A DNA stretch of 64,000 nucleotides from Zizania palustris (taxonomy: Eukaryota; Streptophyta; Magnoliopsida; Poales; Poaceae). Of this stretch, positions 23,024 through 35,800 are shown in pieces. The notes under the pieces were generated by a model. The model worked only from the letters and a program-made list of their open reading frames with translations, had not been told where the DNA came from and did no database searches. Both the position numbers and the translations under genes were made by a program. The first letter of the stretch is position 1, and each line of letters opens with the position of its first letter. The DNA is taken from NCBI GenBank assembly GCA_019279435.1, contig JAAALK010000285.1:69498074-69562073 (forward strand). The letters run 5' to 3'.

Positions 23024-24977
23024 TGAGAAACCAAGTGGAAATGTGCTTTGGTTTCAAGTCTGTGATGAGTGATTGAAAAGTTTCCTTCTAGGAGAAGGGG
23101 TCCCTCCGAAGAGGTTCGGAGGTGTTTTACCAAAAGGTTCGGTGTTTGTTAGGTGCAACTGTTACAGTGGAGTATGTCTATCGGAGGGTTCCGACAGAAT
23201 ACAATGATAAGTCTGTACCGAAGGGCTCGGTACTTTGGGTGGTACACTGGAGTGTGCACTGGAGGTTGTTTACCGGAGAGGTCTCTGGGGTACTGGAAAC
23301 ACTTGTCTGCTTGTCGGTGGTGTGCAGGTGACTTTCGAGGCGATGAGACGGTTCGTAGTAGGTGAACCTGGGTCAAGCGGGGAGCTTGAAGCCAGGCAAG
23401 TGGGGAGCTCAGTCACGGAGGCTGCGTGGGGTCGGTCCTCGAGTCGAGGTGCACCAGGAGAAGGTAGAAAGTGCGGAGGGTGGCTCTGGCCGAAGGTACC
23501 CTAAGATGAAGTCCTCAGGATTGAGGCAAGACATTCGATGTGTGCTCCGAATGGAGGCACTCGAAGGGACACCGAACGAAGGTCTCAGAAGTCAAGGTGC
23601 ATCGAAGGCATGGTCCGGGTAAGACTCTTCGGGAGTGTGCTCTAGGCAGAGACACTATGAAGGAGTGCTTATGAAAGTGCTTCGTGTGGAGGCCTTGGAC
23701 GAAAGAGGGACTTCAGAAGGTGGTGAAGATACTTCGAAGGAGGGGCTTCAGAGTGTGGATGACAAAGTACTTTGGCCATACATGGCTTCGGTACATGGAT
23801 GGATGGAGTTCGAGCTGGAAGTAGCTACAAAGCTATGATGGTCCAATCCGGAGGTGATGGTGCAAAGGCTCAAGGGCTTTGACGGCTTCAATTTAAACCG
23901 TCAATGTATCGAAGACTGACTTCGGTGGAGCGAAGGCCTTTGGGTTCGAAGCATGCCACTGAAGCCTTTGCACACTTCGTGTGCGAAGGGAGCTCCAGAA
24001 GATTCCACTTTGCAGAAGCTGATCATGTCAGCTCTGCAAAAGTCGATATTGTCTGCTCTGCGAAGCTGACAAAAGGAGCTTCCAATAAAGTAGACTACCA
24101 TCTATACCCCCATGTCTGCCAGAGACAAAAACATTGTAAATCCTAGGGGTATTGTAGTCTTTTCACAAGTCAGAGTAGTGCCTATAAAGGAGAGGCAGGC
24201 TTTGGTCTAGGTTAACATTGTACACTCCATTTTAGAACCTTCTGTTTTCCCTGTAGCTTTGGCCAACTGTCATGAAGTGTTCTCTAAACTTGTGAGTTTT
24301 TGTGTTCCTTGTTCTTGCAATGAAATTTCTTTTCTGTTATTCTTTATTTGCTTGAACTTGTATCTATGATATTTGCACTGTGTGAGTTGAGTATTCTGCA
24401 TTCCACTTCGTTCTGCCCCAACTAGAGGTCTTGCTCTGTTTCATTTCCAACGAAGTGTGTTTGTCCCACATATGTGCGATTTCTGTGAGTAACTCTGTGT
24501 GTCCGCTCTATGTAACTCGGAGGCTAGACCTCACTGTTTACTAGCGAAACACTTTGTGAAGCGTTCATTCGAGGCCAGTTCCCCTCTCATAGATGAAGTC
24601 CTCATTGCAGTCAGTTGTGTCTGTTTTCAGCACTCCGAAGTGCGAAGCCTAGTACCTGTTACTAGTGCAGAGTATTTGTTCAGAGCTCTCTAAGGGAAAC
24701 GTACTTGTACGAAGTACAGTAGTGCAAAGCTTGCTCGAAGGTACCTCGTATGCAGAGCCTGCACTATCTTTGTAGAGATCCGTGCATTTTTGAGTTTTTG
24801 AGTGCAAGCGAAGTGTTATGAACTTTGAACTTTTACCCCATTCGAAGCCTGTGTTCAGAGTGTGTTCGATACCTTCGAACCAGTCACTTTGAAGGGTGTG
24901 TTTGAAGTCTGTTCAATAGAACAGAATGTTAAAAGCTCCCATTCACCCTCCCTCTGGTTGCCTGTTTCGGTCCAACA
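23024..24977 (+). repeat. 3' LTR of copia D (about 1.95 kb)
   Basis: It starts TGAGAAACCAAGTGG after the polypurine tract and ends TTTCGGTCCAACA. It aligns by eye along its length with the LTR of element A, with many substitutions and indels. The bases that follow (agaag) are gag of element C, so the end is clear, but no matching target duplication is left on the other side. Confidence 0.85.
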
Positions 24978-26393
24978 AGAAGAAATACTCTCAATCTTGC
25001 TATTGTCCATAACAAACTCATTGATAAGCTTATCTAACTTCTTCTTAGCTTTCCTAAGCAACTTGTCTAGATACTTCCACTCTCGACTGTTCTCCTCAAG
25101 AAATTCACGAATTTCAAGCTCATAAGGAGTTATCTTCTAATCGTTGTCATCGGAGTTGTCAGAGCATCCCATGTCATCTTTGTCCTCAAGAGCCATTGTG
25201 CAGAAGCTCTTGTGGGATCTACTGTTGCGGTGTCTCCGGGTCTTGTGCTTGTCCTTGAAGGCCATGAAACAAAAGCCTGTAGGATCATCAACGACTTTCT
25301 TCTCCCCTTTCTTGACGACGATCTCCTCATCACTTGAGATCGATGAAGAGGAAGAAGAGGATGATCGGTTGGTGAAGTTTTCTTCAATCTCGGCAAAGAA
25401 GGCTTTGTCTCACCTTCGGTTCTCTCGACGGTAATCTTTCAAGGTCTTCCAAAAACATCTTGACTTGGGCTTGCTCTTAGTGTAGTTGTGCTTGCTAGAG
25501 AAGTCATGCTTACTTGAGTCGTAGGATCCACCGTATGTGCCCTTCTTGTAGTCATTCCGCTTGGGGCAATCGATGATGAAATGACCTAGATCTCCACACT
25601 CAAAACAACTAGGTTTTGTTCCATATCTTTTGCTCAAGTGTTTATCATAAATAGAACGAACACGACTATTAAAGAGACAAAACTCATCATCTCCTAACGT
25701 GTCTAGTTGCTTTTTAGTGATAGACATCAAAGAAGAGAGAGCACAAGCGAGGGAGGAGTTTGCATTAGCGGAGGTCGCAAAGGCCAAGCTCTTGGAGCCA
25801 GATCTAGTGAGATTTAATCTCAACTGAATGTCATGCTTTTATGCCTTAAGCTTAATGAAAAGCCATGATGACACCTTTATCTCCTAGATCTTAGGATCTA
25901 AGGTATAAAGAACCTTTAGAGCCTATTCATGATCTGAGATAAGCTTATCTTGTTCGGCTTTGTTGGCTCGAAGCTTATTAATGATCGACTGAAAGCAACC
26001 AAACAAAGCTTTGACAGATTCACCTGACTTCTATGAGAAGTTGTCATACTTATATCGGGTAGGTCTAATAGAGCCGAGCCTTGGACAGAACTATCCCCTC
26101 ATGATGTGTCTAGAGGGTAGCCCAGATCTCTCGAGTAGTGTTGAGATGGCACATACGTTAAAACTCAGAAGAGCCATGACTAGAAAATAGAATGTTCATT
26201 GCTTTGTTGTTGTTATCATGCTGAGTGATTATTATCAGAGTAGATCGCTCAACAGCAGGATGTACGGTAAATGTAGGATGAACACACATGTACCAAATGT
26301 CTGAGCCCTGGCTCAATAGATAGGCTCGCATGCGGCTCTTCCAATAAGTATAGCCAAAGTCTTTAAGGGATGGGACCTTCCCTAATGAACCAA
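24978..26393 (-). pseudogene. copia C: gag (N-terminal and middle part)
   Basis: Read from right to left, the fragment contains a KVPSLKDFGYTYWKSRMRAYL-like opening, REIWATL, a LGDDEFCLFNSRVRSIYDK block, the intact zinc knuckle CFECGDLGHFIIDC near 25600, a lysine/serine-rich stretch and the start of the coiled coil. Where copy B is interrupted by the solo gypsy LTR, this copy is continuous, which confirms the insertion point there. Several stops are present. It ends abruptly at 24978 against the LTR of element D. Confidence 0.78.
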
Positions 26394-26458
26394 TAGTCGC
26401 TAACTGGGTTTGAACCAGTTAAGGTATGGAAAAATCCTAACTAGGTTATGATACCACT

Positions 26459-27746
26459 TATAGGATCAAGAATAGAGACCACAGGAGGGAGTGAACGGGC
26501 ACAAAATAAAAACTCACAAAACTTGAGAGCCAACTGTGAACTTCGATTTGTACTCGCTTGTGGAGTTCAATTTTTTTTGTACTAGGCAATAGAAAATATT
26601 GTACAAAATGGCAAGTCCAAAATCGATCACAAAAATGATTCACCAATGACATGAAAAGAACATAAAGTGATCGAATATATTTGCCTTCACAGAAGCCACA
26701 ATTGTCCTAGGAAAAATACACGCACAAAGCACTGATAAGCAATACATCAAACACTTGACATGTAAATCGGAATTCAAATCAATTCGTCAAACACTTGATA
26801 TGCATCCCGAAGCTCGTAGGTATTTAATCAAACATTTGGCATACAAACTAAAACTCACAAACTCGTAGGCTTTTAAACAAACACTTGTAGTCCACACATG
26901 AAATTTAACCTTACAGGAATTTACTCAAACACTTGATGAACAAGGGATAAAGAGACTTACATACTTACCTATGGAAGGACGTGGATGATGTAGAGGAACC
27001 CATTGTAGAGAAGACACGTGGGCGGGTCGGTGCTACATGACGTAGCTTATCTCGGTGAAGAGGCCGAGTGGTGCTCAGTGCGCTATGGCCACGCGAAGTT
27101 GACAACGCATGTCCCACGCTGCCCTGAGTGGCGGCAGTTTCCACATGCCCAAGCGCTAGTGCAAGCCAGTAGTGCCATGCGCAGATGGCTTGGCTCGCTC
27201 AGCGAGTCGCCCAAGCAGCGCAACACTGCGGTAGCTAGCCCTCACTCAGGCTGGAGATGGTGGATAGAAAGGCCACCAAAGAAGCAGCGGTGTTTGCTTT
27301 GTCATGTGGAAATCACGGCAGTGGGGGGAGGAGGAAAACCGGTCGTGGAACACAAGGAGGAATAAAATTCAGATTTGGATTCAAATGAGTTCCAAGTGTT
27401 CCCTCTAGGGTTACCCTTACACCTCATTTTATAGCCTAACAATATTAAGGAAATGTCCCAAATACCCCTAGGGTTACAACCACTCAACACACGGCCCAAT
27501 GGGCACAAAGGTAAAATCCTAACCCCTAGAAACTTATCTGATGCGTAGCTTTCATGGCTTTCACAACTTCACATCACGATCGTTGGATCACCGATGTGTG
27601 GTTGATGGTTTTGCGTTGAAACCGACAAAGCGCTTGCCGCCCTTGTGCCACGTACCGAGATTGGACCACCACGACCCCGTAGCTCCTTCAGCCCATCAAT
27701 CATCCATCCGTCTACTTGAGTCACGTGACCAACTCTACGATAAGTC
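26459..27746 (-). repeat. 5' LTR of copia C, first part (split by CACTA)
   Basis: It starts TATAGGATCAAG next to the primer-binding site. It contains a tattttatag-like TATA sequence near 27425 on the minus strand and runs to 27746, where the CACTA terminus begins. The remaining 414 bp lie at 45493-45906 and end ...TTCTCA. The combined length of about 1.7 kb agrees with the copy B LTR. The block at 27628-27746 and the block at 45493-45610 resemble each other, corresponding to the internal tandem duplication also seen in the B LTR. Confidence 0.72.
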
Positions 27747-28012
27747 CACTACTACAAACCGCCACTGTAGTGGCGTTGGGCAAAAACATTGTAGTGGCGG
27801 GCTATTAGAGGCCCGCCACTACAGTGGTACTAGGCGCTGCCGCGCCAACGACCGCCACTAGTATAGCCACTAGTAGTGGCAGTCGCTGATGACATCAGCA
27901 CCGACCGCCACTACTATAGTCACTAGTAATGGAGGACAGAAAACTGTCCGCCACTGCTACACTGTCCGCCACTAATGTATTAATGACATCACTTGTGACT
28001 GCCACTACTATT
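27747..28012 (+). repeat. CACTA left terminal and subterminal repeats
   Basis: After the 12-bp terminus, the word CCGCCACT or its complement AGTGGCGG recurs about seven times within 230 bp in both orientations, often as inverted pairs. Such subterminal arrays are where the element-encoded DNA-binding protein docks during transposition. The matching right-hand array is at 45285-45492. Confidence 0.8.
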
Positions 28013-28584
28013 CTGGCTATAAATACACAGTTTCTTCCTCCCCAAGCCCGAGGCAACCGGAGTTCGTATTTTGGTCCGTACAATGGCGACAAAAATCTAG
28101 AAAAAGAGGGGGAGCCTTTGTCTTCGTTTCTTTTCAAGGATTTCATTCTAGGAGGTAAATCCATGCAGAATATCCCATTTATTTTGTATTTAATCATGTA
28201 TATAATGAGTTATTAGCGTTTTACTAATTTAGGGTAATTTGTGAATAGAAATTTTCAAATATTCTTCCATTTATAGTGTTTCTTTCTCCCAAATGAACAA
28301 ATATGACCCTCCTCACAATTATTCATCACTTGTATACATTTTTACATCGTTTTAATCTCTTTTTAATTTGATTTATGATTATAGATCAAGAGTTATGTTG
28401 TTTGGAGAGAGAAACCAATGTAGTTAATTTATTTAATAATTTTTTTCTACTTAATACATAGTTTGAATTAAAGCATTTTTAATTAATGTTGTTATGAGAG
28501 ATAAATCAATATATTTTCAATTTGTAAATTACTAAAATTAACAATAATTAATTTATTAATATTTTTTAAAATAATATGTTTTAG

Positions 28585-29974
28585 ATGGAGCACAAGTCGT
28601 GGATGTACTCATCTAACGATGGAGATGTGGTGGCATATTTTAACAGAGTAACTGAATTTACTGAAGCAACTGCACAATATGCTTCCCGTTAGAGTGAAGC
28701 AGCAATATATTGTCCTTGTAAAGTTTGTAAAAATGAAGCGATGTATCCGTGTTCAGATCATGAAACCATACGATTTCACTTGTTGATCAACATGATGATG
28801 ATGCCTTTGATGTGGAGGAACTGATGCGAAATGTTGCGCCTGAGGTGTTGTTGCAGAGAACTACAACGAAAGTCTACGATAAATTTGAAGCACTTGACAA
28901 AGCATCGAACAACCTTATTTACGAGGAACGCCACGGTTGCGATAAGTAGTATACTGTGTTGTACACAACTCTTAAGCTTATGAAACTGAAGGCCAACAAT
29001 GGATGGTCTAACACTAGTTTTTCAGATCTTTTGTAGCTCCTAAAAAAGGTTTTGCCGAAACCCAATGGTCTGCCATCTAATACGTACCAAGCAAAGAAGA
29101 TGATTTGTCTGTTGACTTTGGGCGTTCAGAAGATTCATGCATGCCCGAACCACTATATCCTATATCGAAAAGAGTATAAATTTTTAGAGAGCTATCCGTA
29201 GTGCAACGCAAGTCGATGCAAACGTGCAAATGACTGTGTGGAGGACTACAATGCCCACCGGAAGAAGAATAAGAGGTTGCAGAAGAGGAAGAAAAATTTT
29301 ATTGCAGACCAACGCAAATATAAGACAGAGAGGAAAGTTCTAGTCTTAGTAATGTGGTACCTACCGGTGATTGGTCGCTTGAAACGTACGTTCTCTAATC
29401 CCAGAGATGCTGAACTATTAATCTGGCATTTCACTGGGTGAAAGAAGGATGGAAAACTTCGATATCGTGCGGATGCTAGGCAGTGGAAATCATTTGACCT
29501 GGCCTATCCAAATTTCTTGGAGGATCCCAGAAATATCATGATGGGACTTAGTGCGGATGGAATGAATACCTTCGGTGAGATGAGGAACCCACATAATACG
29601 TGGTTGGTCTTTATGTGCTTGTTCAACATTCCATCATGGTTGTGCCATAAAAGAAAATACCTTATGCTCACTATTCTAATTTCCTGTCAAAAACAATCTG
29701 GCAATGACATTGATATCTTTCTAGAACCTTTGATGGAGGATATGAAACGTCTGTGGGAACATGGTGTCCGTGTGTGGGATGAGCACAAGAAAGAGCACTT
29801 CAATCTAAGAGTCATGATCTTTTGCACCATAGTTGACAACCCGGGACGTATGTCCCTAACAGGACAGGTTAAAGGAAAGACAACATGTGTAGTGTGTGTG
29901 GACCAGATAGAATCTATGCATATTCCATCATTCGTTAAGACATGGAGAGTCACCGCTCAACGACTACGGCTTTA
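28585..29974 (+). pseudogene. TNP2-type CACTA transposase, truncated
   Basis: It starts with MEHKSWMYSS, the transposase-associated domain, with the metal-binding-like CPCKVCKN near 28715. TNP2 proper follows: CPNHYILYRKEY, then MGLSADGMNTFGEMRNPHNTW, FNIPSWLCHKRKYLML, GNDIDIFLEPLMEDMKRLW and CVVCVDQ. These match the order of the family's conserved blocks. Stops and shifts break it at 28690, 28800, 28950, 29200 and 29440. The long open piece is 29517-29987. At about 29975 the homology stops and the second CACTA gene begins without a gap, so the C-terminal part has been deleted. The protein would bind and cut the element ends. Confidence 0.82.
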
Positions 29975-31876
29975 TCATGCCAAATGAATGGAACGAATTC
30001 AAAATGCAGAATGGCTCGGAAGAAGCCAAACAAGAGAGCATCATGTTCAAATAACTTAATAAGAAGAATAAGTTCCCACATAAACTTGGCCCAGGTGGAT
30101 ATAAGGCCAAGGAGGATGAGTGGAGTAGAAAGGAAGAGGAGGACCGTGCGGCTGGGTTACCTGAACAGTTTTCATGTGCTGATCAACACACTAAGAGATG
30201 GCTCCTAGGTCGAGCTAAAAAAACACCCGAGGGCCAATATATCCTCTCTGACTCATAGACTAGTGAAGTATTTTAGAAAGCGAAGGACATCGCTGAGTTG
30301 GAGAATACTGGAAAGTTCAAGCTCCAGGGATGTAATGACCAGCTTACATGTGCTCTCGGAAACAAGGAACATCGAGGGCGCACCCGAGGTGTCTCTTCTA
30401 TAGCACCCTAGAAGAATACTTTTAAGAAGCAGGATGGTGCCACATACAAGAAGCGTCAAGCACGCACAGGCGACACCGCAGAGCGTCGTGCAGAGTGGGA
30501 GAGACACTTCTTTCAATTTATTAGTGAGAATCCAAACATCATGCAGGCTGCAGTGGGACATATAGTTGTGCCAGAGGTACGACTTGACATACCAAGCAGT
30601 GTTGGATCAGTACAAGAGAAATTTCTTGTAAATTATATCAAAAAGGACACACCATGCAGTCTGCATGTACCGATTAGACGCAAAGGACATTCCTAAGAGG
30701 CTGCATGAGGCATTGCTATGCCTAGGGATCTATTTCACAATCGGCCTATTCCCACGAAATATACCAAGGTTTAGGTCAATGAGATCAGCAACGACAGATT
30801 TATCAATGACCCCTTGGATATTCCAATGCCTGATGAGGGGATTGAGACAATCGGAGATGCACTGAATACCTTTGTCTTATGGATGAGCCGAGATATCAAA
30901 TTACTCCAGAGGCAGTCTCCGACAAGTTCTTAGAGTAGATCGCCTATTTTCTCGACACAATCCCCCACATATCCTTCATCTCATGATATGAAAAATATAG
31001 GATCTTTATCATCTGTTGATGAGCGTGAGATGGAGGAAGAGGCAGAGAAGGAGCCAGTGCCAGATAAAGTGGCAGATCATCAAACGGCTCAAGAACTCGA
31101 GGAACACGTGCCCGAAAAAGTGGTAGATCCACAAATGGCTAACAACACGTGCCGGAGGAAGTGACAGATCCTAAAGTGGACAAGCCTAATCAAGTGGAAG
31201 AGGCAGTTTCAGCGGCCGAGCCTGATCAAGTCAAAGAGTCAGTTCCAACGGTCGAGCCTCAAGTGACAGAGCCAGTGGATGAGCCTGATCAACTCAAAGA
31301 GTTAGTTCAAGTGGCCGAGCTCGAGAATCAAGAGGCACACCAAAGCCCACAGTCCACAAGATAATTGTTCAAGTTGGGCAGTGTCTGAACCAAAGTCTGA
31401 AATGCTCAAATTCTTTAGTAGTGTGGGGAAAACACGTTCTAAGCCCGTAGAGGCTCACTTAAAGGCTCCAATACAAAAACATGGCTCCACGGATCAATGG
31501 ACCTATGGAGACAATGATTTTATCGATTATGAACTAGGCAAACCATTTTTACCCCAACGAGTACTTAAGAGTATGAACTGGGAGTTGAAATCATTTGATG
31601 ACTGGTATCTTGAAGCGTTTTCATTATGAGTTATACAAATAGAAGTGAAGGTTCCAAAAGAAGTATTCAATTGCCCAGAGTTTAATCTTGTACTATTTTT
31701 CGATGACTTCCATCGGATGTTCCATCTGAAGCGAACCGACATCACAAGCATAATGCTCTAGTGCCTGTAAGTAGTTTTTACTTTGTCAATACAAAGCAAA
31801 AATCACTCATGTCTTATATTGACTAGTGTTTTATAACATATGCAGTTTGAATTCATGTTCTGACAAGTTAAACAAT
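29975..31876 (+). pseudogene. CACTA second gene, upstream part
   Basis: The sequence resumes with a block like MPNEWNEFKMQNG, HKLGPGGYKAKEDEW, AKDIAELENTGKFKLQGC and KKQDGATYKKRQ, which is the conserved coiled region of the second gene of grass CACTA elements. An acidic repeat region follows (31020-31360) with recurring PDQVKE-like units, and then WELKSFDDWYLEAFSL before the protease part. Stops at 30259, 30271, 30410 and elsewhere show decay. An intron with a GTAAGTAG donor near 31768 is plausible. The gene is cut at 31881 by Gypsy-2 and continues at 43465. Confidence 0.7.
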
Positions 31877-31881
31877 ATGGG

Positions 31882-32375
31882 TGTTGGCGTAAAAGATTAC
31901 GCTAACAGGTTTCTGTGGAAAAGAAACTAACAAATGAAGTGTTTATGAAGCAAACTGTTCTAAGCCTCCGAAAGGATAATAGCTTAGAATAGTTCGAAAG
32001 TGTGTATTGAATCACTTGTAATCGGTCCCTATTACAGGGTGAAATGGGGGTATTTATAGGCTTAAACATTAAGGAAAAGACCTATTTACCCCTCTATTAC
32101 AACCGACATTAAGGAAACTATTCAGTTTCCTTAATAGGGCTAAAATAGTAAAAGACTAATCTAATAAGATAGAAGATAAGTCTTCCATCTTAGCTGGCAG
32201 AAAAGATCCAGAAGGGCTTTGGTTCGAAGGCATACTTCGAACCAGTGTCTGTCTTCGGGCTTCGAACCAGGTTCTGGGCATCTTCGAAGATGGTCTTCGG
32301 ACAATCTTCGAACTGGTTGGCTGTCTTCATGTTGCTTTGGCAATAACCCCGAAGATGAGATATTTTCCCCCAACA
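31882..32375 (-). repeat. 3' LTR of Gypsy-2 (494 bp)
   Basis: It is TGTTGGCG...CCCCAACA on the plus strand. Compared by eye with the 5' LTR it shows one missing G in a G run near 32047 and three substitutions (near 32210, 32288 and 32366). A TATA-like tatttataggc near 32051 would serve the element promoter. On the element strand the 3' LTR is preceded by GAGGGGCTAC, the likely plus-strand primer tract. Confidence 0.95.
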
Positions 32376-32703
32376 GTAGCCCCTCGAATACGCTTCTCCG
32401 TTTGACCTGTAACGTTTAGGAAAGCAGTATACGCAAGAAAAGTATTCATGCGTAGGGGTTAACAAATTTATATCATCTCCGAACTATGTGAAGATAAATG
32501 CTTCGGATTGGCATTCGAAGGAGTTACATTCGAAGTAACTCAGAAGTGTCTTTAGAAATACCGAAGACTTTTTAGACTTAGAAAAAATAGCCGTTAACCT
32601 GTTTCTTCTAACAGAAGTTAAACGATCCGTTATTTTCGGAGGAAATAACGGGCAAGAATGCGAAAGGGCAGAACTCAAACGGTAACAAACGGAACATTTA
32701 GGC

Positions 32704-32711
32704 TATAAATA
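32704..32711 (+). promoter_or_regulatory. TATA box for the Gypsy-2 antisense gene
   Basis: TATAAATA lies about 330 bp inside the 3' LTR and 134 bp upstream of the ATG at 32845, in the plus orientation. Transcription from here would run against the gag-pol transcript. Just downstream (about 32766-32830) is a short direct-repeat tract built from CCTTGAGTTCTTGA. The promoter role is inferred from sequence and position. Confidence 0.6.
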
Positions 32712-32844
32712 AAGAGCCCAAAACTTACCCGATTACCTTTTCACCGTTCCTCTCAGTCAAAAGCTTTGTGAGCCCCTTGAGTTCTTGAGCCCTAACCTTT
32801 GAGTTCCTGAGCCCCTTGAGTTCTTGAACAACCGAGCGATCATA

Positions 32845-35800
32845 ATGGTGAAGACCAAAGGATCTGCGCCTCCTTCGGCTTTGGCTCGGCAGCAGGCAGC
32901 CGCAGCAGCAGCGGCGGCGACATTGGCGGCGGCACCCTCGATGCAGGCGGGATCATCCATGGCGGCAGGGGGGAGAAATCCCCAAATCCCCGATGACCAA
33001 GGTCTGTGTCCACCTTCAACTAAATACTTGGATCAGTCTTTTGAGTTGGGGCCCTCTACCTGCAAGAGAGAATCTTTGGCAATCACAGCAGGGGGTAAGA
33101 TTAGCAATGGGGTTATGGTTCGGAGGCCAGGCAAAGAATCAATCCCATCACCAAGACCCGGAGAGGTTGTAGTGTTCGAAGCTTTTTTCGAAGCAGGCTT
33201 AGGTCTCCCTGCTGTGGATTTCTTGGCCGAAGTTCTTGACCTGTTTCATGTAACCCTCCCTCAGCTATCTCCGAATGCTGTAGCTAGATTAGCTATCTTT
33301 GAGTGGGCGCTGAGAGCCGAAGGCTGTGAGGGGAGGGCTGAAATCTTTGCTGCACTGCATAGAGCGACTTGTCAGCCGAAGACCTCCGTAGGCTCCGGAG
33401 GTGAGAAAGTAGTGGTTGCCTTCGGAAGCATCAATTTTAGGCTTCGAGACGAATATGCCCTGCGATTCCCTGCTAAGGCCATCAATGCTAGATGGTACAC
33501 TGATTGGGTACTGAGGTGGTTTTATGCCGAAGTCGGAGCTAGCAGTCCTCTGGCTGGGCCCCTCAAAGAAATCCGATTCCGGAAAGAAGCCCTAGTGCAA
33601 CCTGACGAAGGTCAGCTCGAAGCCCGCCTGAACCTGCTTGAAAAGGTTAGCCGAAGACTCAGTATGCGAGACTTGGCTGAAGAATTCATCGGTCTTCAAA
33701 TTCCTCCACTGATGGCCAACTGGCCTATCATCTTCGAAGATGACTCCGAAGGCGGCCTTCGCAAAATCAATTATACTTCGAGCCCTGCAGGTAACTTCGA
33801 AACCAACATGTATTGTACATATTTACTTTGAAGAAAGACTAACTCGAATTATTTTTTAGCTTCTTCAGACCCTATTACATCAGAACAAATCGTAAGGGCT
33901 TCGGAGAAGATTCTGGGTGCTCCAACTCCGTCGGAAAAAGAATGGCGAATCAAATTAGTCGGAAGTTGGGAGCGATTTAACAGAGTATGGGGAATGCTGG
34001 AGTTAACTCCACCCCCTCTGATGGATTGGGTGCCTCAGGAGAAAGGCCCCAAGAAAAGAGTAGCTGAAGCCGGAGCTTCAAGTTCAGCGAAAACTCCGGT
34101 GAAGAAGGTGGCTCGGAAGCCAAAGAATCTCGCACCTTCGGATCCTGCTCCTTCAAGCTCAAGAACCTCACTTTCTGGTTCTAAAGAGGATGAAGGTATT
34201 TTATTAGTGAAATTAATTGATGAAGATGCAGCTCAATGAAGTATTCACATTGAAGATACTGCAGGTATTCCGGAGCCTCAAGCCAACATCGAAGAAGTAA
34301 GAGCTCCGGATACCCAAGAGGAACAAATCGAAGCCCCTATGGGTGTAGATGAGGCCGAAGTACCTGCGAACGTACTGGAGTCTGGAGATAATGCTGATCA
34401 ACCAAGGACTTCGGTAGTTCAAGAAGATACAACTCAGGCCGGAGTTCCTGTGGACGAAGGTGGGGTCGAAGTCACTATGGCTTCGATTCCCGAAGAAGTA
34501 ACGAGGACTCTCCAGGACGATGCTCCTGCAGTCCAAGATTTGGCGGCTGATTCGGATGAGGACTACACTTTTGATCCTCCGATCAGTCCAGTACTCGATC
34601 TTCCAGAGAATGTCGAAGGTAAATTTTGCATAATTCTTATCAATTTTTGCAAAATTATACAATGTATAATATTTCTGTTTTGGCAGAGCCTCCTGTTGTC
34701 GAAGTATCCCTCGAAGATACAATTCAAAGACCTTCGACAACTTCGGAGCCACAACCGGAGGTTACTCTACCGGGGCCTGGAAGAGGAAAAAGACACATAG
34801 AGCCTCTCCCTGCTCAAGGATCGACTTCATCTGAGTCAACAGATGAAAGTGAATCGACTGAGGGGGGGCCATCTTCAGAAGTTCCAAGGGCCTCGGAAGA
34901 ACTCTCCGGACCTTCGCTAAGCAGAGCTGATCAGAAGGCTTCAGTAATGCTTCCTCTCATAACTCCTTTTTTGGAGGAGAAAACCGGACTTGGGACTTTG
35001 GTTAAACCTTTAGGTCAAGCCAGTCGCAAAGTCGGGGAAACAGAACTGGTAGCCCTTTTAAGCAGAGCGAAGGGTTCGGAGCTTAATCTTGCTGTGGAAA
35101 GAGCAGCTTATCAGGTATAAAGCATCTTCGAACCAAATAGCAAATTATATATGAATAATTTCTTATTCCAGTTTTTCTTTTTTCTCAGCAAGCAGTCTTA
35201 GCCCGCGCTGCGGCTTTGTCGAACGAAAACGAAATTGCTCAACTTCGGGAAGAGAACGAAACTCTTCAAAGAAATTTTAACTTCTCCGAAGGTCGAGTAG
35301 CTCAGATGGACAATGTAATACTAGCAGAGCGAAGGGCTAGGCAAAGCTTGGAGGCTGCGAAAAAAGAGCTCGAAGCAGAAAGAATTGTGCTTCGAGCGGA
35401 GATTGAAAGACTGCGGACGGAGGATGCTGCCAAAGGGTCTGAACTTGTAAGACTACAAGAAGAGGCTGGCCAACTCCGGACTCAGAAGAATGCTTTGACT
35501 ACGGAAAATGCTAGAATCTCCAGAGTTTTAGCAGAAACGACTTTGGCTAAGGATGTACTTAATGCGGAAAAGCTCAAGTCTGAGAAGGTGGCTTCGGAGG
35601 TCATCGAGCAGATGCTAGGTGTCTTGGAGTACCTCGGTACTACTGGATCACTACCTTCGGATGACAATGTAACTCTGCTGCGCCGGCTAAAGAGGATCCA
35701 AGGAGCAGCGAAGCAAATGAAGACGGCAGGCATGCGTTATGGAGAACTCTCCGGACAAGTGTCTGCCCTTGGAATACTTCGTTACTACGAGGATTTGGGC

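Larger units (their letters stand above)
16998..24977 (+). mobile_element. Ty1/copia element D (Sirevirus-type), 5'-truncated
   Basis: This plus-strand copy has gag lacking its N-terminal half, integrase, reverse transcriptase, RNase H, a spacer with polypurine tracts and a complete 3' LTR (23024-24977). It is closely related to element A across pol. The 5' LTR, primer site and first part of gag are missing; the left edge abuts the 5' LTR of element B. The right edge sits inside the gag of minus-strand element C. D therefore probably inserted into C, and a later deletion removed the left half of both. Many stops are present. Confidence 0.82.
24978..27746 (-). mobile_element. Ty1/copia element C: gag and part of the 5' LTR
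   Basis: Minus-strand copia piece: gag coiled-coil and zinc-knuckle region (24978-26393), a primer-binding site near 26443-26455 and the LTR from about 26459. The LTR is cut at 27746 by the CACTA element and continues at 45493-45906. Pol and the 3' LTR are absent, removed at the junction with element D. Relatedness to copy B is clear across gag. Confidence 0.8.

Noticed and set aside
27620..27746. Similar blocks on both sides of the CACTA element read as a long target duplication
   Set aside because: CACTA elements duplicate only 3 bp. The copy B LTR has the same internal 120-bp repeat without any insertion, so the similarity predates the CACTA.
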